64,000 nucleotides of DNA from Leptotrichia sp. oral taxon 847 (GCF_001553645.1 NZ_CP014231.1:1550001-1614000); one strand, 5' to 3'. Positions 26,918-38,793 are shown, numbered from the stretch's first letter. Notes: generated from the sequence alone by a model not told the origin. Made by a program: numbers and translations.

Positions 26918-27919
26918 ATGAATGAGAGAGAGCAATTAATTTTAAAGGCGATCATCAAACATTATTTAGATTTTGGTGAAAGTGTTGGTTCGAGAACACT
27001 TGAAAAAAAGTATAATATTGGTGTGTCGTCAGCCACAATTAGAAATACGATGGCAGATTTAGAGGACAAAGGGTTAATTGTAAAAACTCACACATCTTCC
27101 GGAAGAATACCTACAAGTGAGGGATATAGGCTTTATGTCGAAGAACTTTTAAAAATAAGAGATATTTCTCAGGAGGAAAAAGAAAAAGTCTTTGAAACTT
27201 ACAACAAAAAAATAAATCAAATAGATGAAATTTTTGAAGAGACTTCAAGGTTGTTGTCAAAAATTAGCCAGTATGCAGGAGTGGTATTAGAGCCGTCAAT
27301 TCGGCAGGAAAGTATAAGAAAAGTTCAATTTGTGCACATAAACGATACAAATGTGTTAGCCGTAGTTGTGATGGATACGTTTTTGACTAAAAGTCTTAAT
27401 ATTTATTTGGAAAATCCTGTAACTGAAGAAGAAGTAGACAAGATAAACAATTTTTTAAATGAAAAAATAAAACATAGTAATTCAATTTTTACATTATCAG
27501 ATTTAAAAGAGTTTTTGACTAATTTAGATTTGTTTATTCCAGAAGAATTGGAAGAAGAGCAAAATTTAAATGAAGGAAAATTATTTTTTGAAGGAAGTTC
27601 AAATTTATTTGAAAGTAATGATATAGTAAAAATTGTAAATAGAGCGAAATTGTTTAACAGTCCAAATGATTTGAAAAATATTTTTTCTCAGTTTATTCAA
27701 ATGGATAAATACAAAGATGGCGAAGTAAATGTTATTTTTGGAGAAGATTTGGGAATTGCTGGACTAGAAGATTTTTCTTTTGTGTTTTCAGTTTATACTT
27801 TTGGAGATGCTAAAGGAATGATGGGAGTAATCGGTCCAAAGCGAATGGAATACTCAAAGACGGTTGGACTTGTTGAATATGTTTCAGAAGAAGTACAGCA
27901 TTTATTGAAAAAAAAATAA
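26918..27919 (+). CDS. hrcA: Heat-inducible transcription repressor HrcA
   Basis: 333 residues from the ATG at 26918. A GTG at 26891 in the same frame lies inside the CIRCE element and cannot be the start. The N-terminal winged helix has VGSRTLEKKYNIGVSSATIRN in outline and THTSSGRIPTSEGYR; a GAF-like dimerisation region follows. First gene of the hrcA-grpE-dnaK operon, 16 bp before grpE. Confidence 0.95.
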   Translation: MNEREQLILKAIIKHYLDFGESVGSRTLEKKYNIGVSSATIRNTMADLEDKGLIVKTHTSSGRIPTSEGYRLYVEELLKIRDISQEEKEKVFETYNKKINQIDEIFEETSRLLSKISQYAGVVLEPSIRQESIRKVQFVHINDTNVLAVVVMDTFLTKSLNIYLENPVTEEEVDKINNFLNEKIKHSNSIFTLSDLKEFLTNLDLFIPEELEEEQNLNEGKLFFEGSSNLFESNDIVKIVNRAKLFNSPNDLKNIFSQFIQMDKYKDGEVNVIFGEDLGIAGLEDFSFVFSVYTFGDAKGMMGVIGPKRMEYSKTVGLVEYVSEEVQHLLKKK

Positions 27920-27935
27920 AGAAAGTGAGAGGGTT

Positions 27936-28508
27936 ATGGAAAAAGAAAAAGAAGAAAAAGTTAACGAAGAATCAAAAGAAGCAGTAGATCAAGAAGTTGA
28001 AGCAAAAGAAAGTGAAACTGAAACTCAGGAAGGACAAAAAGAAGAAACGCCTGAAGCAGTGATTGCAAAACTTGAGGCGGACTTGGAAGAGTGGAAAAGC
28101 TCTTATACAAGAAAGTTAGCTGAGTTTCAAAACTTCACAAAAAGAAAAGAAAATGAAGTTGCTGAAATGAAAAAGTATGCTTCTGAAGGAATCATCGTAA
28201 AATTATTAGATAATATTGATAATTTAGAAAGAGCTGAAAGTGCTTCTGCCAAAACTAAAAACTTTGATGCATTGGTTGAAGGAGTGAATATGATTTTGAG
28301 AAATTTAAGAAATCTTTTGACTGAAGAAGGTGTTGAAGAATTGGAAGCAGCAGAAGGCGTAAAATTTAATCCTTACGAACATCAAGCGATGATGACTGAA
28401 AATGTTGAAGATTTGGACAACGATGTTATAGTGAAAGTGTTTCAGAAAGGATATAAATTGAAAGGGAAAGTTATTAGACCAGCGATGGTTACAGTAAATA
28501 AAAAATAA
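27936..28508 (+). CDS. grpE: Nucleotide-exchange factor GrpE
   Basis: 190 residues. A long acidic N-terminal coiled region is followed by the conserved core LAEFQNFTKRKENEV, LLDNIDNLERA and the C-terminal beta domain with VKFNPYEHQAM and FQKGYKLKGKVIRPAMV. It releases ADP from DnaK. It is 18-27 bp before dnaK. Confidence 0.95.
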   Translation: MEKEKEEKVNEESKEAVDQEVEAKESETETQEGQKEETPEAVIAKLEADLEEWKSSYTRKLAEFQNFTKRKENEVAEMKKYASEGIIVKLLDNIDNLERAESASAKTKNFDALVEGVNMILRNLRNLLTEEGVEELEAAEGVKFNPYEHQAMMTENVEDLDNDVIVKVFQKGYKLKGKVIRPAMVTVNKK

Positions 28509-28520
28509 ATTAAAAATTAA

Positions 28521-30371
<1,851 letters not shown>

Positions 30372-30408
30372 TTGCAAAATGTAAATTGAAGTAATAAATA
30401 TTATGGAG

Positions 30409-30434
30409 GAAGGGGAATTAGTTCTCCTTCTTTT
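30409..30434 (+). terminator. Terminator of hrcA-grpE-dnaK
   Basis: GAAGGGGAA-TTAG-TTCTCCTTC (9-bp stem, one G-T), then TTTT. It separates dnaK from the epimerase and dnaJ. Confidence 0.75.
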
Positions 30435-30475
30435 GCAAAAAATAGTTAATTTTTTTAAAAAAGTATCTATAATTA

Positions 30476-31406
30476 TTGAATTTGAAATTGAGGTTATATA
30501 GAAATAAATTCTTTATAGAGGATGTGTTAAAGATAGGAAGTAAAATAGAAACTTTAAAATATGGAAATGTTGAAATTGCAGTTGCAGACAGAGGAGCGGA
30601 ATTACGAAGTTATAAAGTGGATGGAGAAGAGTTTATATGGGACAGAAAGCCTGAGTTTTGGGCTGCCAGTTCGCCTGTGTTGTTTCCGTTTGTTGGGACT
30701 ATAAAAAATGGGGCTTATAGTTTTAATGGAAAAGAATATAAAATTTCTACACGGCATGGGTTTGTTCGGACTGAAAATTTTGAACTAGTTGAGAAGACTG
30801 AAAACTCTTTGAAGTTTAGATTTTCTTCAAATAAGGAAACTTTGGAGAAGTATCCGTTTGAGTTTGAATTGTTTATAACTTATACAATTGCTGGAAATAC
30901 TCTGGAGATTGGGTATAATCTTGTGAATAAAAATGATTCTGATATGTATTTTTCGCTTGGAACACATCCTGCATTTGCACTTGATGTAAATGATGACATA
31001 AAATTGAGTGATTATTATTTGGAATTTGAGAAAAATGAAACTTCAAAGAAATATAAATTGAATGAAAAAGGGCTTGTTTTAGATGAAAAAGCTGATTGCT
31101 TGAATAATGAAAATAAATTGCAGATTACTGAAAATGTATTTGATGATGATGCGATAATATTTGATGATTTAAAATCAGAAAAAGTTACGATAAAAAATAG
31201 TAAAAATTCTAAAAAATTAATATAACGGATTTCCTTATATTGCATTTTGGAGTAAGCCAAAAGCACCGTTCGTGTGCATAGAGCCTTGGTATGGAATTTC
31301 AGATTTTGAAGATTGCACAGGAAAACTGGAAGATAAAAAAGGGATTTTAAAATTGGAAAAAGATAAGACTTTTACTGCAAAGTTAGTAATTAAAGGAATA
31401 TTATAA
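30476..31406 (+). pseudogene. Aldose 1-epimerase (LacX-like), frameshifted
   Basis: The first frame (30476-31225) encodes a galactose-mutarotase fold: DRGAELRSYKVDGEEFIW, PVLFPFVGTIKNGAY, TRHGFVR and SLGTHPAFAL. It stops at 31223 but the missing C-terminus continues in another frame from about 31221: YNGFPYIAFWSKP, then PFVCIEPWYGISD, to a stop at 31404-31406. A 2-base loss in the TA-rich stretch at about 31217-31225, or a one-base gain there, explains it. The true start is uncertain; the TTG at 30476 has no ribosome site. A sequencing error cannot be excluded. Confidence 0.8.
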
Positions 31407-31518
31407 AAATTATACAAATAAAAAAGAGATAAACTCTTTTTTGAAACATTGAAGTAAAAATAAAAATAATGCGTAAAGAAAGGAGAACATCTCTGAAAAA
31501 AAAGGAGGTGTGGAGAAA

Positions 31519-32700
31519 ATGACAAAAAGAGATTATTATGAAGTGCTTGGGGTAAGTAAAGATGCGAGCGAATCAGATATAAAAAAGGCATATAGAAAAG
31601 CAGCAATGAAATATCACCCAGATAAATTTTCTAATTCGTCAGATGCAGAAAAAAAGAATGCTGAAGAAAAATTTAAGGAAATAAATGAGGCGTATGAAAT
31701 TTTGTCAGATCCACAGAAAAAAGCAGCTTATGACCAGTATGGACATGCGGCATTTGAAAATGGTGGTGGCGGTACTGGAGCTGGAGGTTTTAGTGGAGGC
31801 TTTAGCGGATTTGGAAATGGTCAAGGATTTGATTTTGACGATTTAGGAGATATTTTTGGAAGTTTTTTTGGCGGCGGTGGAAGAAGCCGAAGTCAAGGAC
31901 CAAAAGTTAATCAAGGTGATGATTTGAGATATAATCTTACCTTAACGTTGGAAGAAGTCGCAAATGGTGTAGAAAAAGAGATTAAATATAAAAGAGATGG
32001 AAAATGTAAATCTTGTCACGGCTCTGGAGCAGAAGCTGGAAGCCATATGAAAACTTGTACAAAATGTAATGGTTCTGGACATATAAGAATGCAACAAAGA
32101 TCTATTTTTGGAATGCAAGTGATGACACAGGAATGTGATGTATGTCATGGAACTGGAAAAGTACCTGAAAAAGCTTGTAGTCATTGTCACGGAACTGGAA
32201 TAGAGCGTGAAGTCGTCACAAGAAAAATAAAGATACCAGCTGGAGTGGAAACAGGACAAAGACTTGTCGTAAGAGATGGTGGAAGCGCTGGAAGAAACGA
32301 CGGAATATACGGAGATTTATACATATTTATAACTGTGAAAAAACACGAAATTTTTGATAGACAAGGGCTTGATATTTATTGTGATGTACCAGTTGGAATT
32401 ACAACGGCAATTTTAGGTGGGGAAGTAGAAGTACCTACTCTTAACGGAAAAGTGAAAATAAAAATAGCTGAAGGAACACAAAACGGAAAAGAATTTAAGT
32501 TGAGGGAAAAAGGAATAAGCTATGGAAATAGAAAAGGTTCTGAAATAGTAAGAATAAAAATAGAAACTCCAACAAATTTGTCTGAAAAACAAAAGAAAAT
32601 TTTAAGAGAATTTGACGGTTCTCTGGAAACTAAAAATTATAAAGAAGGAAAATCATTTAAAGATAAAATAAAAAGATTTTTTAGTAAATTTGAAAATTAA
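31519..32700 (+). CDS. dnaJ: Chaperone DnaJ (Hsp40)
   Basis: 393 residues from the ATG at 31519, with AAAGGAGG upstream (a GTG nine bases earlier is closer to it and less likely). J domain with HPD (MKYHPDKF), Gly/Phe-rich linker, four CxxCxGxG-type zinc repeats ([32 protein letters not shown]) and the C-terminal substrate domains. It stimulates DnaK. It is separated from dnaK by a terminator and the broken epimerase, so it probably has its own promoter. No CIRCE was seen before it. Confidence 0.96.
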   Translation: MTKRDYYEVLGVSKDASESDIKKAYRKAAMKYHPDKFSNSSDAEKKNAEEKFKEINEAYEILSDPQKKAAYDQYGHAAFENGGGGTGAGGFSGGFSGFGNGQGFDFDDLGDIFGSFFGGGGRSRSQGPKVNQGDDLRYNLTLTLEEVANGVEKEIKYKRDGKCKSCHGSGAEAGSHMKTCTKCNGSGHIRMQQRSIFGMQVMTQECDVCHGTGKVPEKACSHCHGTGIEREVVTRKIKIPAGVETGQRLVVRDGGSAGRNDGIYGDLYIFITVKKHEIFDRQGLDIYCDVPVGITTAILGGEVEVPTLNGKVKIKIAEGTQNGKEFKLREKGISYGNRKGSEIVRIKIETPTNLSEKQKKILREFDGSLETKNYKEGKSFKDKIKRFFSKFEN

Positions 32701-32823
32701 ACGATGAAATTTACTAAATAAGTTAAAGTTTAAATAATGAAAATTTCAAAAATATTTTTAATAAAAATTAAAATATAAAATTTAATAATTTTAAAAAATA
32801 AAAAAATCTGGGGGGATTTAATT

Positions 32824-33405
32824 ATGAAAATAAAATATATTATTATTTTTGTTATGCTTTTAATTGTGGGAAATTTTTTAAGACTTTTTATCGAGGATAA
32901 GAATAAGCCAAATATTGAAATCAGTAAAGAAGTGAATTACAAAAAAGAAAAAGCTAAAGAAAATAATGACTTTACGAAAAAAAAGAAAAAATTTGATGTA
33001 AATGGTGTCGAATACGCAGATTTGTTAAAATTGGGGTTTTCAAAATCAAAGGCGGAAAATATTATAAAGTTTCGTGATGAAACTGGGATAATTTTAGATA
33101 TTGAAGAGATGAAAAATATTGAAAGATTTGGAAAATCGGGATTGGAAAACGCTAAAAAGTATCTTTTTGTGGATAAGGAAAAAATAAAAAATCCAAAAGA
33201 AAATTATGGCAGGGAAATTATGAAATATAACATTAACAAGTGTAGTGAAAAAGAATTAAAGAGAATAGGATTTACAACGAAGGAAATAAAAAAAATACTT
33301 TTAGAACTTGATAGTGGAAATATTCGTTCAAATTTAGATTTGGAAAAAATTATCGGGAATAAGAGATATTTAGAAATGGAAAATAAAGTAAAATTTATTG
33401 ATTAA
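32824..33405 (+). CDS. ComEA-like helix-hairpin-helix protein, membrane-anchored
   Basis: 193 residues. One N-terminal membrane helix (about 4-22), a charged linker, then two ComEA-type HhH repeats: VNGVEYADLLKLGFSKSKAE with IIKFRDETG, and YNINKCSEKELKRIGFTTKE. ComEA proteins bind incoming double-stranded DNA at the outer face of the membrane during natural transformation. The expected NINTA motif is only partly kept (YNINKCS). GGGGGG-rich ribosome site upstream. Its neighbourhood to the filament operon 4 kb away hints at a DNA-uptake role, which is inference. Confidence 0.7.
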   Translation: MKIKYIIIFVMLLIVGNFLRLFIEDKNKPNIEISKEVNYKKEKAKENNDFTKKKKKFDVNGVEYADLLKLGFSKSKAENIIKFRDETGIILDIEEMKNIERFGKSGLENAKKYLFVDKEKIKNPKENYGREIMKYNINKCSEKELKRIGFTTKEIKKILLELDSGNIRSNLDLEKIIGNKRYLEMENKVKFID

Positions 33406-33428
33406 TTTATTGAATTAATAAAAAAGTT

Positions 33429-33455
33429 AAGAGTGTGTATAAAAAAATTACACCC
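33429..33455 (+). terminator. Terminator of the ComEA-like gene, split by IS256 copy 3
   Basis: Left arm AAGAGTGTGTA (33429-33439) originally paired with TTACACCCTCTT, then a T run. IS256 copy 3 inserted within the right arm: TTACACCC is its target duplication (33448-33455) and the intact right arm plus T run now lies at 34818-34836, beyond the element. Confidence 0.75.
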
Positions 33456-34817
33456 GGGTGTGTAAAAATTTTTGTGTAAACCTCTAGATAATATATGGTA
33501 AAATAACTGTATAATATTTGGAGGTTTTTGTTATGACTAAAAAGAAAATTGACAACGAAATTTTTAAAACACTGATTGAGGATTACAATATTAAAGATAC
33601 TAATGATATTAAGGATATGCTTAAGGATTTGCTTTCGGGTACTATCCAAACCATGCTTGAAGCTGAAATTGAGCATGAACTGGGGTATGCTAAACATTCT
33701 ATGAAAGATAAGACTACTTCTAATGCTAGAAATGGACATTCCAAGAAAACTGTTAGAAGTGAGTATGGCAATCTTGATTTAGATATTCCTAGAGATAGAA
33801 ATGCTGAGTTTGAGCCTCAAATCATCCCTAAATATCAAAGAGAAATTACTGGCATTGAAGGACAGATTCTTTCTCTTTATGCTAAAGGAATGAGCAATAG
33901 AGATATCGAGGACCATCTCAATAATCTTTATGGAATTGATGTTTCGCCATCTATGATCAGTAAAATTACAGATAAAATTATACCTGAAATTAGGGAATGG
34001 CAGTCTAGACAGCTTGAGGATGTATACCCAATAGTTTTTATGGATGCTATCCATTACAGCGTAAGAAAAGATGGAGTTGTTGTTAAAAAGGCGGTATATT
34101 TAGCTATAGGAATAGATAAGGAAGGGCGAAAGGAGGTCTTAGGATTTTGGATAGGAGAAAATGAATCAAGCAAGTACTGGCTAAATGTTTTAAATGAATT
34201 AAAAAACAGAGGAGTTCAGGATATACTAATTATGTCTGTTGATAATTTAAAAGGGTTCAGCGAAGCAATATCTTCGGTGTTCCCTAAGACAGAAATTCAA
34301 AAATGTGTGGTTCATCAAATTAGAAACAGCATAAGATACATATCTTACAAAGATGTAAGGGAATTTACATCAGACTTAAAAGAAATGTACAATGCACCAA
34401 CACTGGAACAGGCAGAGTTTAAACTGGATGAACTAGAAGAAAAATGGGGTAAAAAGTATATGGCAGTAATTAATTCCTGGAGAAGTAACTGGAATGAGTT
34501 GACAACATACTTTAAATATGATACAAAGATAAGAAAGCTGATATATACGACAAACCCGATAGAAAGCTTAAACAGACAATTAAGAAAGTATACGAAGACA
34601 AAATCACTTTATCCGACAGATGAAGCATTGATGAAGTCAGTATATTTAAGTTTAAAGGAAGCAACAAGGAAATGGACTGGAAGAATACCGGGCTGGGGAG
34701 AAATATATTCTCAGTTAAGTATTTATTTTGAAGGAAGGATTTAAAAACAGGATGATAAAAATACCATCCTGTACCATATATTATATTTTGAGTTTACACA
34801 AAATTCTGGACACTCTC
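33456..34817 (+). mobile_element. IS256-family insertion sequence, copy 3
   Basis: 1362 bp, flanked by exact 8-bp duplications TTACACCC (33448-33455 and 34818-34825). Nearly identical in DNA to copy 1 (one difference noticed near the left end, CTAAATAA versus CTAGATAA) and identical in protein, so the two are recent relatives. It breaks the terminator hairpin of the ComEA-like gene and runs in the same direction as that gene. Confidence 0.95.
33533..34744 (+). CDS. IS256-family transposase (copy 3)
   Basis: 403 residues, the same protein as in copy 1, with Asp171, Asp237 and Glu344 present. Start chosen as in copy 1 (GGAGG before the ATG). Intact and potentially active. Confidence 0.95.
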   Translation: MTKKKIDNEIFKTLIEDYNIKDTNDIKDMLKDLLSGTIQTMLEAEIEHELGYAKHSMKDKTTSNARNGHSKKTVRSEYGNLDLDIPRDRNAEFEPQIIPKYQREITGIEGQILSLYAKGMSNRDIEDHLNNLYGIDVSPSMISKITDKIIPEIREWQSRQLEDVYPIVFMDAIHYSVRKDGVVVKKAVYLAIGIDKEGRKEVLGFWIGENESSKYWLNVLNELKNRGVQDILIMSVDNLKGFSEAISSVFPKTEIQKCVVHQIRNSIRYISYKDVREFTSDLKEMYNAPTLEQAEFKLDELEEKWGKKYMAVINSWRSNWNELTTYFKYDTKIRKLIYTTNPIESLNRQLRKYTKTKSLYPTDEALMKSVYLSLKEATRKWTGRIPGWGEIYSQLSIYFEGRI

Positions 34818-34851
34818 TTACACCCTCTTTTTGTTTTTTTATTTAGAATTT

Positions 34852-36462
34852 TTATTTACTCATCAAATTTTTAAAATATTCCACGACAAATTCTGCACAT
34901 TTCACTCCGTCAACCGCAGCGGACATTATTCCACCAGCATATCCAGCACCTTCTCCACAAGGCATAATTCCTTCGATATTGGCAAAAAACTTTTCATTTC
35001 TTGGAATTTTTACAGGAGATGAACTTCTGCTTTCTACACCAGTTAAAATGGCGTCATAATTTGCAAATCCTTTTATTTTTTTATCCATAAGCGTGATTCC
35101 TTCTTTTAGAGAAGAGTTTATATATTCAGGGAAAATGTTGTTTAAGTCAGCAAATTTGTAATCTGCAAGGTAACTTGGCTTTACATTTCCCAATTTTTTT
35201 GAAACTTTGTTATTTACAAAATCTCCAAAGAGCTGGACAGGGGCTTTGTAGTCACTTCCGCCAAGAATAAAGGCTTTTTCTTCTAATTTTCGCTGAAATT
35301 CAATTCCAGCAAGAACAGAATCTCCTTCAAAATCATTTGGAAAAACATTTACTAAAATTGCCGAATTGGCATTTTCTAAATTTCTTTTTGAATAGCTCAT
35401 CCCATTTACAACTAACCTATTTTCTTCACTTGCAGACGGTACTACGACTCCACCGGGACACATGCAAAAAGTGTAAACTCCTCTTCCATTAGAAGTTTTG
35501 ACATTTAATTTGTACTCGGCAGATGGTAACTTATTAGCAAATTTTCCATATTGAGCTCTATTTATCATGCTTTGTTTGTGTTCGATTCTAACTCCCACAG
35601 AAAAAATTTTCCGCTCCATTTGGACTTTTTGTTCATTTAACATATAAAATGTTTCTCTTGCACTATGTCCAATCGCTAAAACTGCGATGTTTGTTGAAAT
35701 AGTGTATTTTTTTTCATTTTCTAAATCTTCAACTTTGATTTCTTTTAATTTATTGTTTTCGTAATTAATTTTTGTAAGTTTTGTGCAAAATCTGTATTCT
35801 CCGCCGAGGCTTTCAATTTTTTTTCTTATGTTTTTCATAATTCCAATAAGTTTGTCCGTTCCAATGTGCGGTTTTGACATGTAACTTATTTTTTTCTCGG
35901 CTCCTGCTAAAATCAGCTCATCATAAATTTTTTGCATTCTAAAATTATTTGTGTTAGTGTTTAATTTCCCATCGGAAAAAGTGCCAGCTCCACCTTCACC
36001 AAATTGAACATTTGAATATTTGTTCAATTTTCTTGTCTTAAAAAAATTGTAGACATCTTTTTTTCTCTCGTCGACGTTTTTTCCCTGCTCAATAATAATC
36101 GGTTTAAGCCCAGCTTCAGCCATCACAAGTCCAGCAAAAATGCCAGCAGGTCCGCTTCCAACTACGACAGGTCTTTTTATTTTCTCGTTTTCAAAAAAAT
36201 TTTCTATTTTTGAAATAGAATAAATTTGTTTTTCAAATTTTTTTATATTTTTAACATTTTCAAATTTTTTTTCGTTTTCAAGCTCGATATTTACAGCATA
36301 GACAAAGACAACATTATTTTTTTTTCTGGCGTCAATCGCCTGTCCTGCAATTTCAAAACTTTTTATTTCGTTTTTATTAATTTTATAAAGTTTGCAGACA
36401 ACATTTTTTAAGTCGTTCACGTTATGTTTTACAGGCATTTTTATATTATTAATTTTAAGCAT
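34852..36462 (-). CDS. FAD-dependent dehydrogenase of the COG2509 type
   Basis: 536 residues. The dinucleotide-binding motif is internal (RPVVVGSGPAGIFAGLVMAE, about residue 95), after an N-terminal domain of about 90 residues. GEGGAGTFSDGKL, CMCPGGVVVPSA and the C-terminal PCGEGAGYAGGIMSAAVDG are typical of this uncharacterised family. The substrate is unknown. AAAGGA precedes the ATG. It follows the second flavoprotein by 25 bp on the minus strand, forming a two-gene unit. Confidence 0.85.
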   Translation of the reverse strand: MLKINNIKMPVKHNVNDLKNVVCKLYKINKNEIKSFEIAGQAIDARKKNNVVFVYAVNIELENEKKFENVKNIKKFEKQIYSISKIENFFENEKIKRPVVVGSGPAGIFAGLVMAEAGLKPIIIEQGKNVDERKKDVYNFFKTRKLNKYSNVQFGEGGAGTFSDGKLNTNTNNFRMQKIYDELILAGAEKKISYMSKPHIGTDKLIGIMKNIRKKIESLGGEYRFCTKLTKINYENNKLKEIKVEDLENEKKYTISTNIAVLAIGHSARETFYMLNEQKVQMERKIFSVGVRIEHKQSMINRAQYGKFANKLPSAEYKLNVKTSNGRGVYTFCMCPGGVVVPSASEENRLVVNGMSYSKRNLENANSAILVNVFPNDFEGDSVLAGIEFQRKLEEKAFILGGSDYKAPVQLFGDFVNNKVSKKLGNVKPSYLADYKFADLNNIFPEYINSSLKEGITLMDKKIKGFANYDAILTGVESRSSSPVKIPRNEKFFANIEGIMPCGEGAGYAGGIMSAAVDGVKCAEFVVEYFKNLMSK

Positions 36463-36487
36463 TTATTTTCCTTTCACATTTTTTTTA

Positions 36488-37720
36488 TTAAACATTTTCT
36501 CCAGCAAATTTTCCACTCGCCCACGCCCAATGTAAGTTAAATCCACCACATTCACCATAGACATCCATAACTTCTCCAGCAAAATAAAGCCCTTTTGTTT
36601 TTTTTGATTCCAAATTTTCTAGATTTATTTCGTTCAAAGGAATTCCGCCGGCAGTAACTTGCGCATTTTTAAAGCCATTTGTATCTAATATTTTTATTTT
36701 ATATTTTTTTAAAATTGTACATATTTTTTTTATTTCATTGTCAGTGAGTTCTGAAATATTTTTTGACAATTTTGGAATTCCCGACATTTTAGTCAAAAAT
36801 TGACCTAATTTTTTGTTAATCATTCCATTAAAATATTGCTCCATTGTCATATTTTTTAGTATTTCCCGTCTCTTTTTCAAAATTTTAAAAAGCTCATCAT
36901 ATTCAAATTTTGTCATAAAATCAACTTCAAATTCGACTTCTTTATAAAGTGGAAATACAAAAGAAATATTAAAGACGACATTTCCCGAAATTCCGTAATC
37001 GGTAAACAGCAGTTCTCCTTCATAAGTACAGATTTTTTCAAATTTATCTTCGTTTTTTCCAAAAGCAGTAACTTTGGTATCTAATTTTATTCCACGTAAT
37101 CCCTTTATTTTATGTTTTTCAGTTTTTAGCTGAACAATTGCTGGCACAAGTTTTGTTAGACTGTGTCCAAAATTTTTTGCAATTTGGTAGCCGCTTCCAT
37201 TTGAGCCAAGTTCAGGGTAAGAAATTCCACCTGTTGCAAGAATGATTTTTTTTGAGTTAATTTGTCTCTTATCTTCGGAAAGAATTTTAAATTCAAACAT
37301 TTCTTTTGTAACTTTCGTGACGTAAAAATCCGTATAAATAGGAATTCCAAGTTTTTGTGCATAAAATCTGAGTCCATCTACAATTGATGCCGCTTGTCCA
37401 CTAAGTGGATAAAGTTTTCCACGACTTTCTTCGTTGCAAATAATTCCAATTTCATTTTCAAAAAAGTCGATCACATCATTTGGCAAAAAATTATTTAGAA
37501 TATGGTTTATATCCTGTTTTCGATTTTCAATCCCAAAATAGTTTTCATTTGTGGCATTGATATTACTCAAATTACATCGTCCGTTTCCTGTAACCAGAAC
37601 TTTTTTTAAAATTCTGTCTTTTCGCTCTAAAATGACGACATCTCTTCCATTTTTCTTAGCGGTAATTGCCGCCATAAGTCCAGCCGCTCCACCGCCTATA
37701 ACAGTTACTTCTGTTTTCAA
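36488..37720 (-). CDS. HI0933-family flavoprotein
   Basis: 410 residues. N-terminal FAD fold VIGGGAAGLMAAITAKKNG and the family signature LVTGNGRCNLSN; ATGGISYPELGSNGSGY in the middle; the C-terminal GGFNLHWAWASGKFAGE binds FAD again. Starts at TTG (37720) with AAGGAG. Members of this family are flavin oxidoreductases of unclear substrate. Upstream gene of the two-gene flavoprotein unit. Confidence 0.88.
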   Translation of the reverse strand: MKTEVTVIGGGAAGLMAAITAKKNGRDVVILERKDRILKKVLVTGNGRCNLSNINATNENYFGIENRKQDINHILNNFLPNDVIDFFENEIGIICNEESRGKLYPLSGQAASIVDGLRFYAQKLGIPIYTDFYVTKVTKEMFEFKILSEDKRQINSKKIILATGGISYPELGSNGSGYQIAKNFGHSLTKLVPAIVQLKTEKHKIKGLRGIKLDTKVTAFGKNEDKFEKICTYEGELLFTDYGISGNVVFNISFVFPLYKEVEFEVDFMTKFEYDELFKILKKRREILKNMTMEQYFNGMINKKLGQFLTKMSGIPKLSKNISELTDNEIKKICTILKKYKIKILDTNGFKNAQVTAGGIPLNEINLENLESKKTKGLYFAGEVMDVYGECGGFNLHWAWASGKFAGENV

Positions 37721-37846
37721 TTTTATGCTCCTTTTAAATTTTTTATCAAATAAATTATATCATTTTAATTATTTTTTTCATTAAATTTTTAAAAGTTTTA
37801 TAAAAAAGGTTTTTATTTTTAAAGTTAAATAAAAATTAAAAATATA

Positions 37847-37875
37847 TTGACAAAAAGTAAAAAATATTGTATAAA
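37847..37875 (+). promoter_or_regulatory. Promoter of the secretion/filament operon
   Basis: TTGACA (37847-37852), 17-bp spacer, TATAAA (37870-37875), 31 bases before the pilin gene. Confidence 0.75.
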
Positions 37876-37906
37876 TAATTAATAAAAAATTAAAGGAGGA
37901 TAGAAA

Positions 37907-38329
37907 ATGAATAAAAAATTTGAAATTTTAAAAAATGAAAAAGTTACTGGGAAAAAACTGGAAAAAGGCTTTACGCTTATAGAAGTGATACTAGTAGTTG
38001 CAATTATCACAATAATTTCTGCGATAGCGATACCTCAAGTTGGAAAGTATCTGAATAAAGCTAATAGAAGTAAAGTAATTGGGGCAATTTCTGAATTAAA
38101 TAACACGACGACATCTTGGAGTATTGATCACAGTGGAGATGCACCAAAAAATTTACAAGACATTTTAACAGAACAAGGAAATTTAAACAAGCTTGGAATT
38201 GGGCTTGACAGTAGCGGAAAATTTAAAATTGGAAATATTCATGGTCAAATAATCTATCAGAATGGAGAAATTTTCGCTAAAATTGATGCAAATAGCAAGG
38301 CTTTTCCTGGAGAAGAGATAAGGAGATGA
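37907..38329 (+). CDS. Major type IV pilin / GspG-like pseudopilin
   Basis: 140 residues. Class III signal: a 21-residue basic leader ending Lys-Gly, then FTLIEVILVVAIITIISAIA with Glu at +5 and a hydrophobic helix. The body is small and like a T2SS GspG or ComGC subunit. Strong AAAGGAGG. First gene of the operon and likely its most abundant product; a weak hairpin (ATCAA/TTGAT) just after the stop, about 38334-38352, could reduce expression of the rest. Confidence 0.88.
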   Translation: MNKKFEILKNEKVTGKKLEKGFTLIEVILVVAIITIISAIAIPQVGKYLNKANRSKVIGAISELNNTTTSWSIDHSGDAPKNLQDILTEQGNLNKLGIGLDSSGKFKIGNIHGQIIYQNGEIFAKIDANSKAFPGEEIRR

Positions 38330-38387
38330 CATCAATTTTTTTGTTGATTTTAAAATATTTTGTTTTTTTAGTATTTTTGTAAACGAT

Positions 38388-38783
38388 GTGAAAAAAAAAG
38401 TGATATATGACAGGGATATTTTTTTCTTGATTTTGATAGGATTATTTTTTTCTATCAAATTTAATGATTTGGAAAATTACTATCTGGGAGTAAGCGGTTA
38501 TTTAATGCCGTTATTAGTGCTTTATATTTTGGAAGATTATTTTAAAAAAAGTTTAATTGGTTTTGGTGATATAAAACTTATGATGGGGATAGGTGGGTTA
38601 TTTCGGTACAATGGAGTTGAGAATATTTTTAAATTTTATATGATTTTATATATTCTTTCAGGGATTATTTCTTTATTTTTATTGTTTTCAAAAAAATTTA
38701 AAAAATATGATTATATTCCATTTGCACCATTTATTATTGTAACTTATTTATTTTTTGATTATTTAAAAGTATTTTTTTTATGA
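38388..38783 (+). CDS. Prepilin peptidase, catalytic domain only (A24)
   Basis: 131 residues with about four membrane helices. The GxGDxK motif is present (IGFGDIKLMMGIG) and an earlier Asp (KFNDLEN) sits where the first catalytic Asp is expected. It lacks the N-terminal methyltransferase and zinc domains of PilD/GspO, so it resembles the short CpaA/TadV form. Starts at GTG with no good ribosome site. It should cleave the pilin leaders encoded around it. Confidence 0.75.
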   Translation: MKKKVIYDRDIFFLILIGLFFSIKFNDLENYYLGVSGYLMPLLVLYILEDYFKKSLIGFGDIKLMMGIGGLFRYNGVENIFKFYMILYILSGIISLFLLFSKKFKKYDYIPFAPFIIVTYLFFDYLKVFFL

Positions 38784-38793
38784 AGGAGAAAAA

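Noticed and set aside
31235-31606. 123-codon minus-strand ORF before dnaJ
   Set aside because: It overlaps the C-terminal frame of the epimerase and the dnaJ start on the opposite strand; low-complexity Phe/Leu/Ser composition typical of antisense AT-rich DNA.
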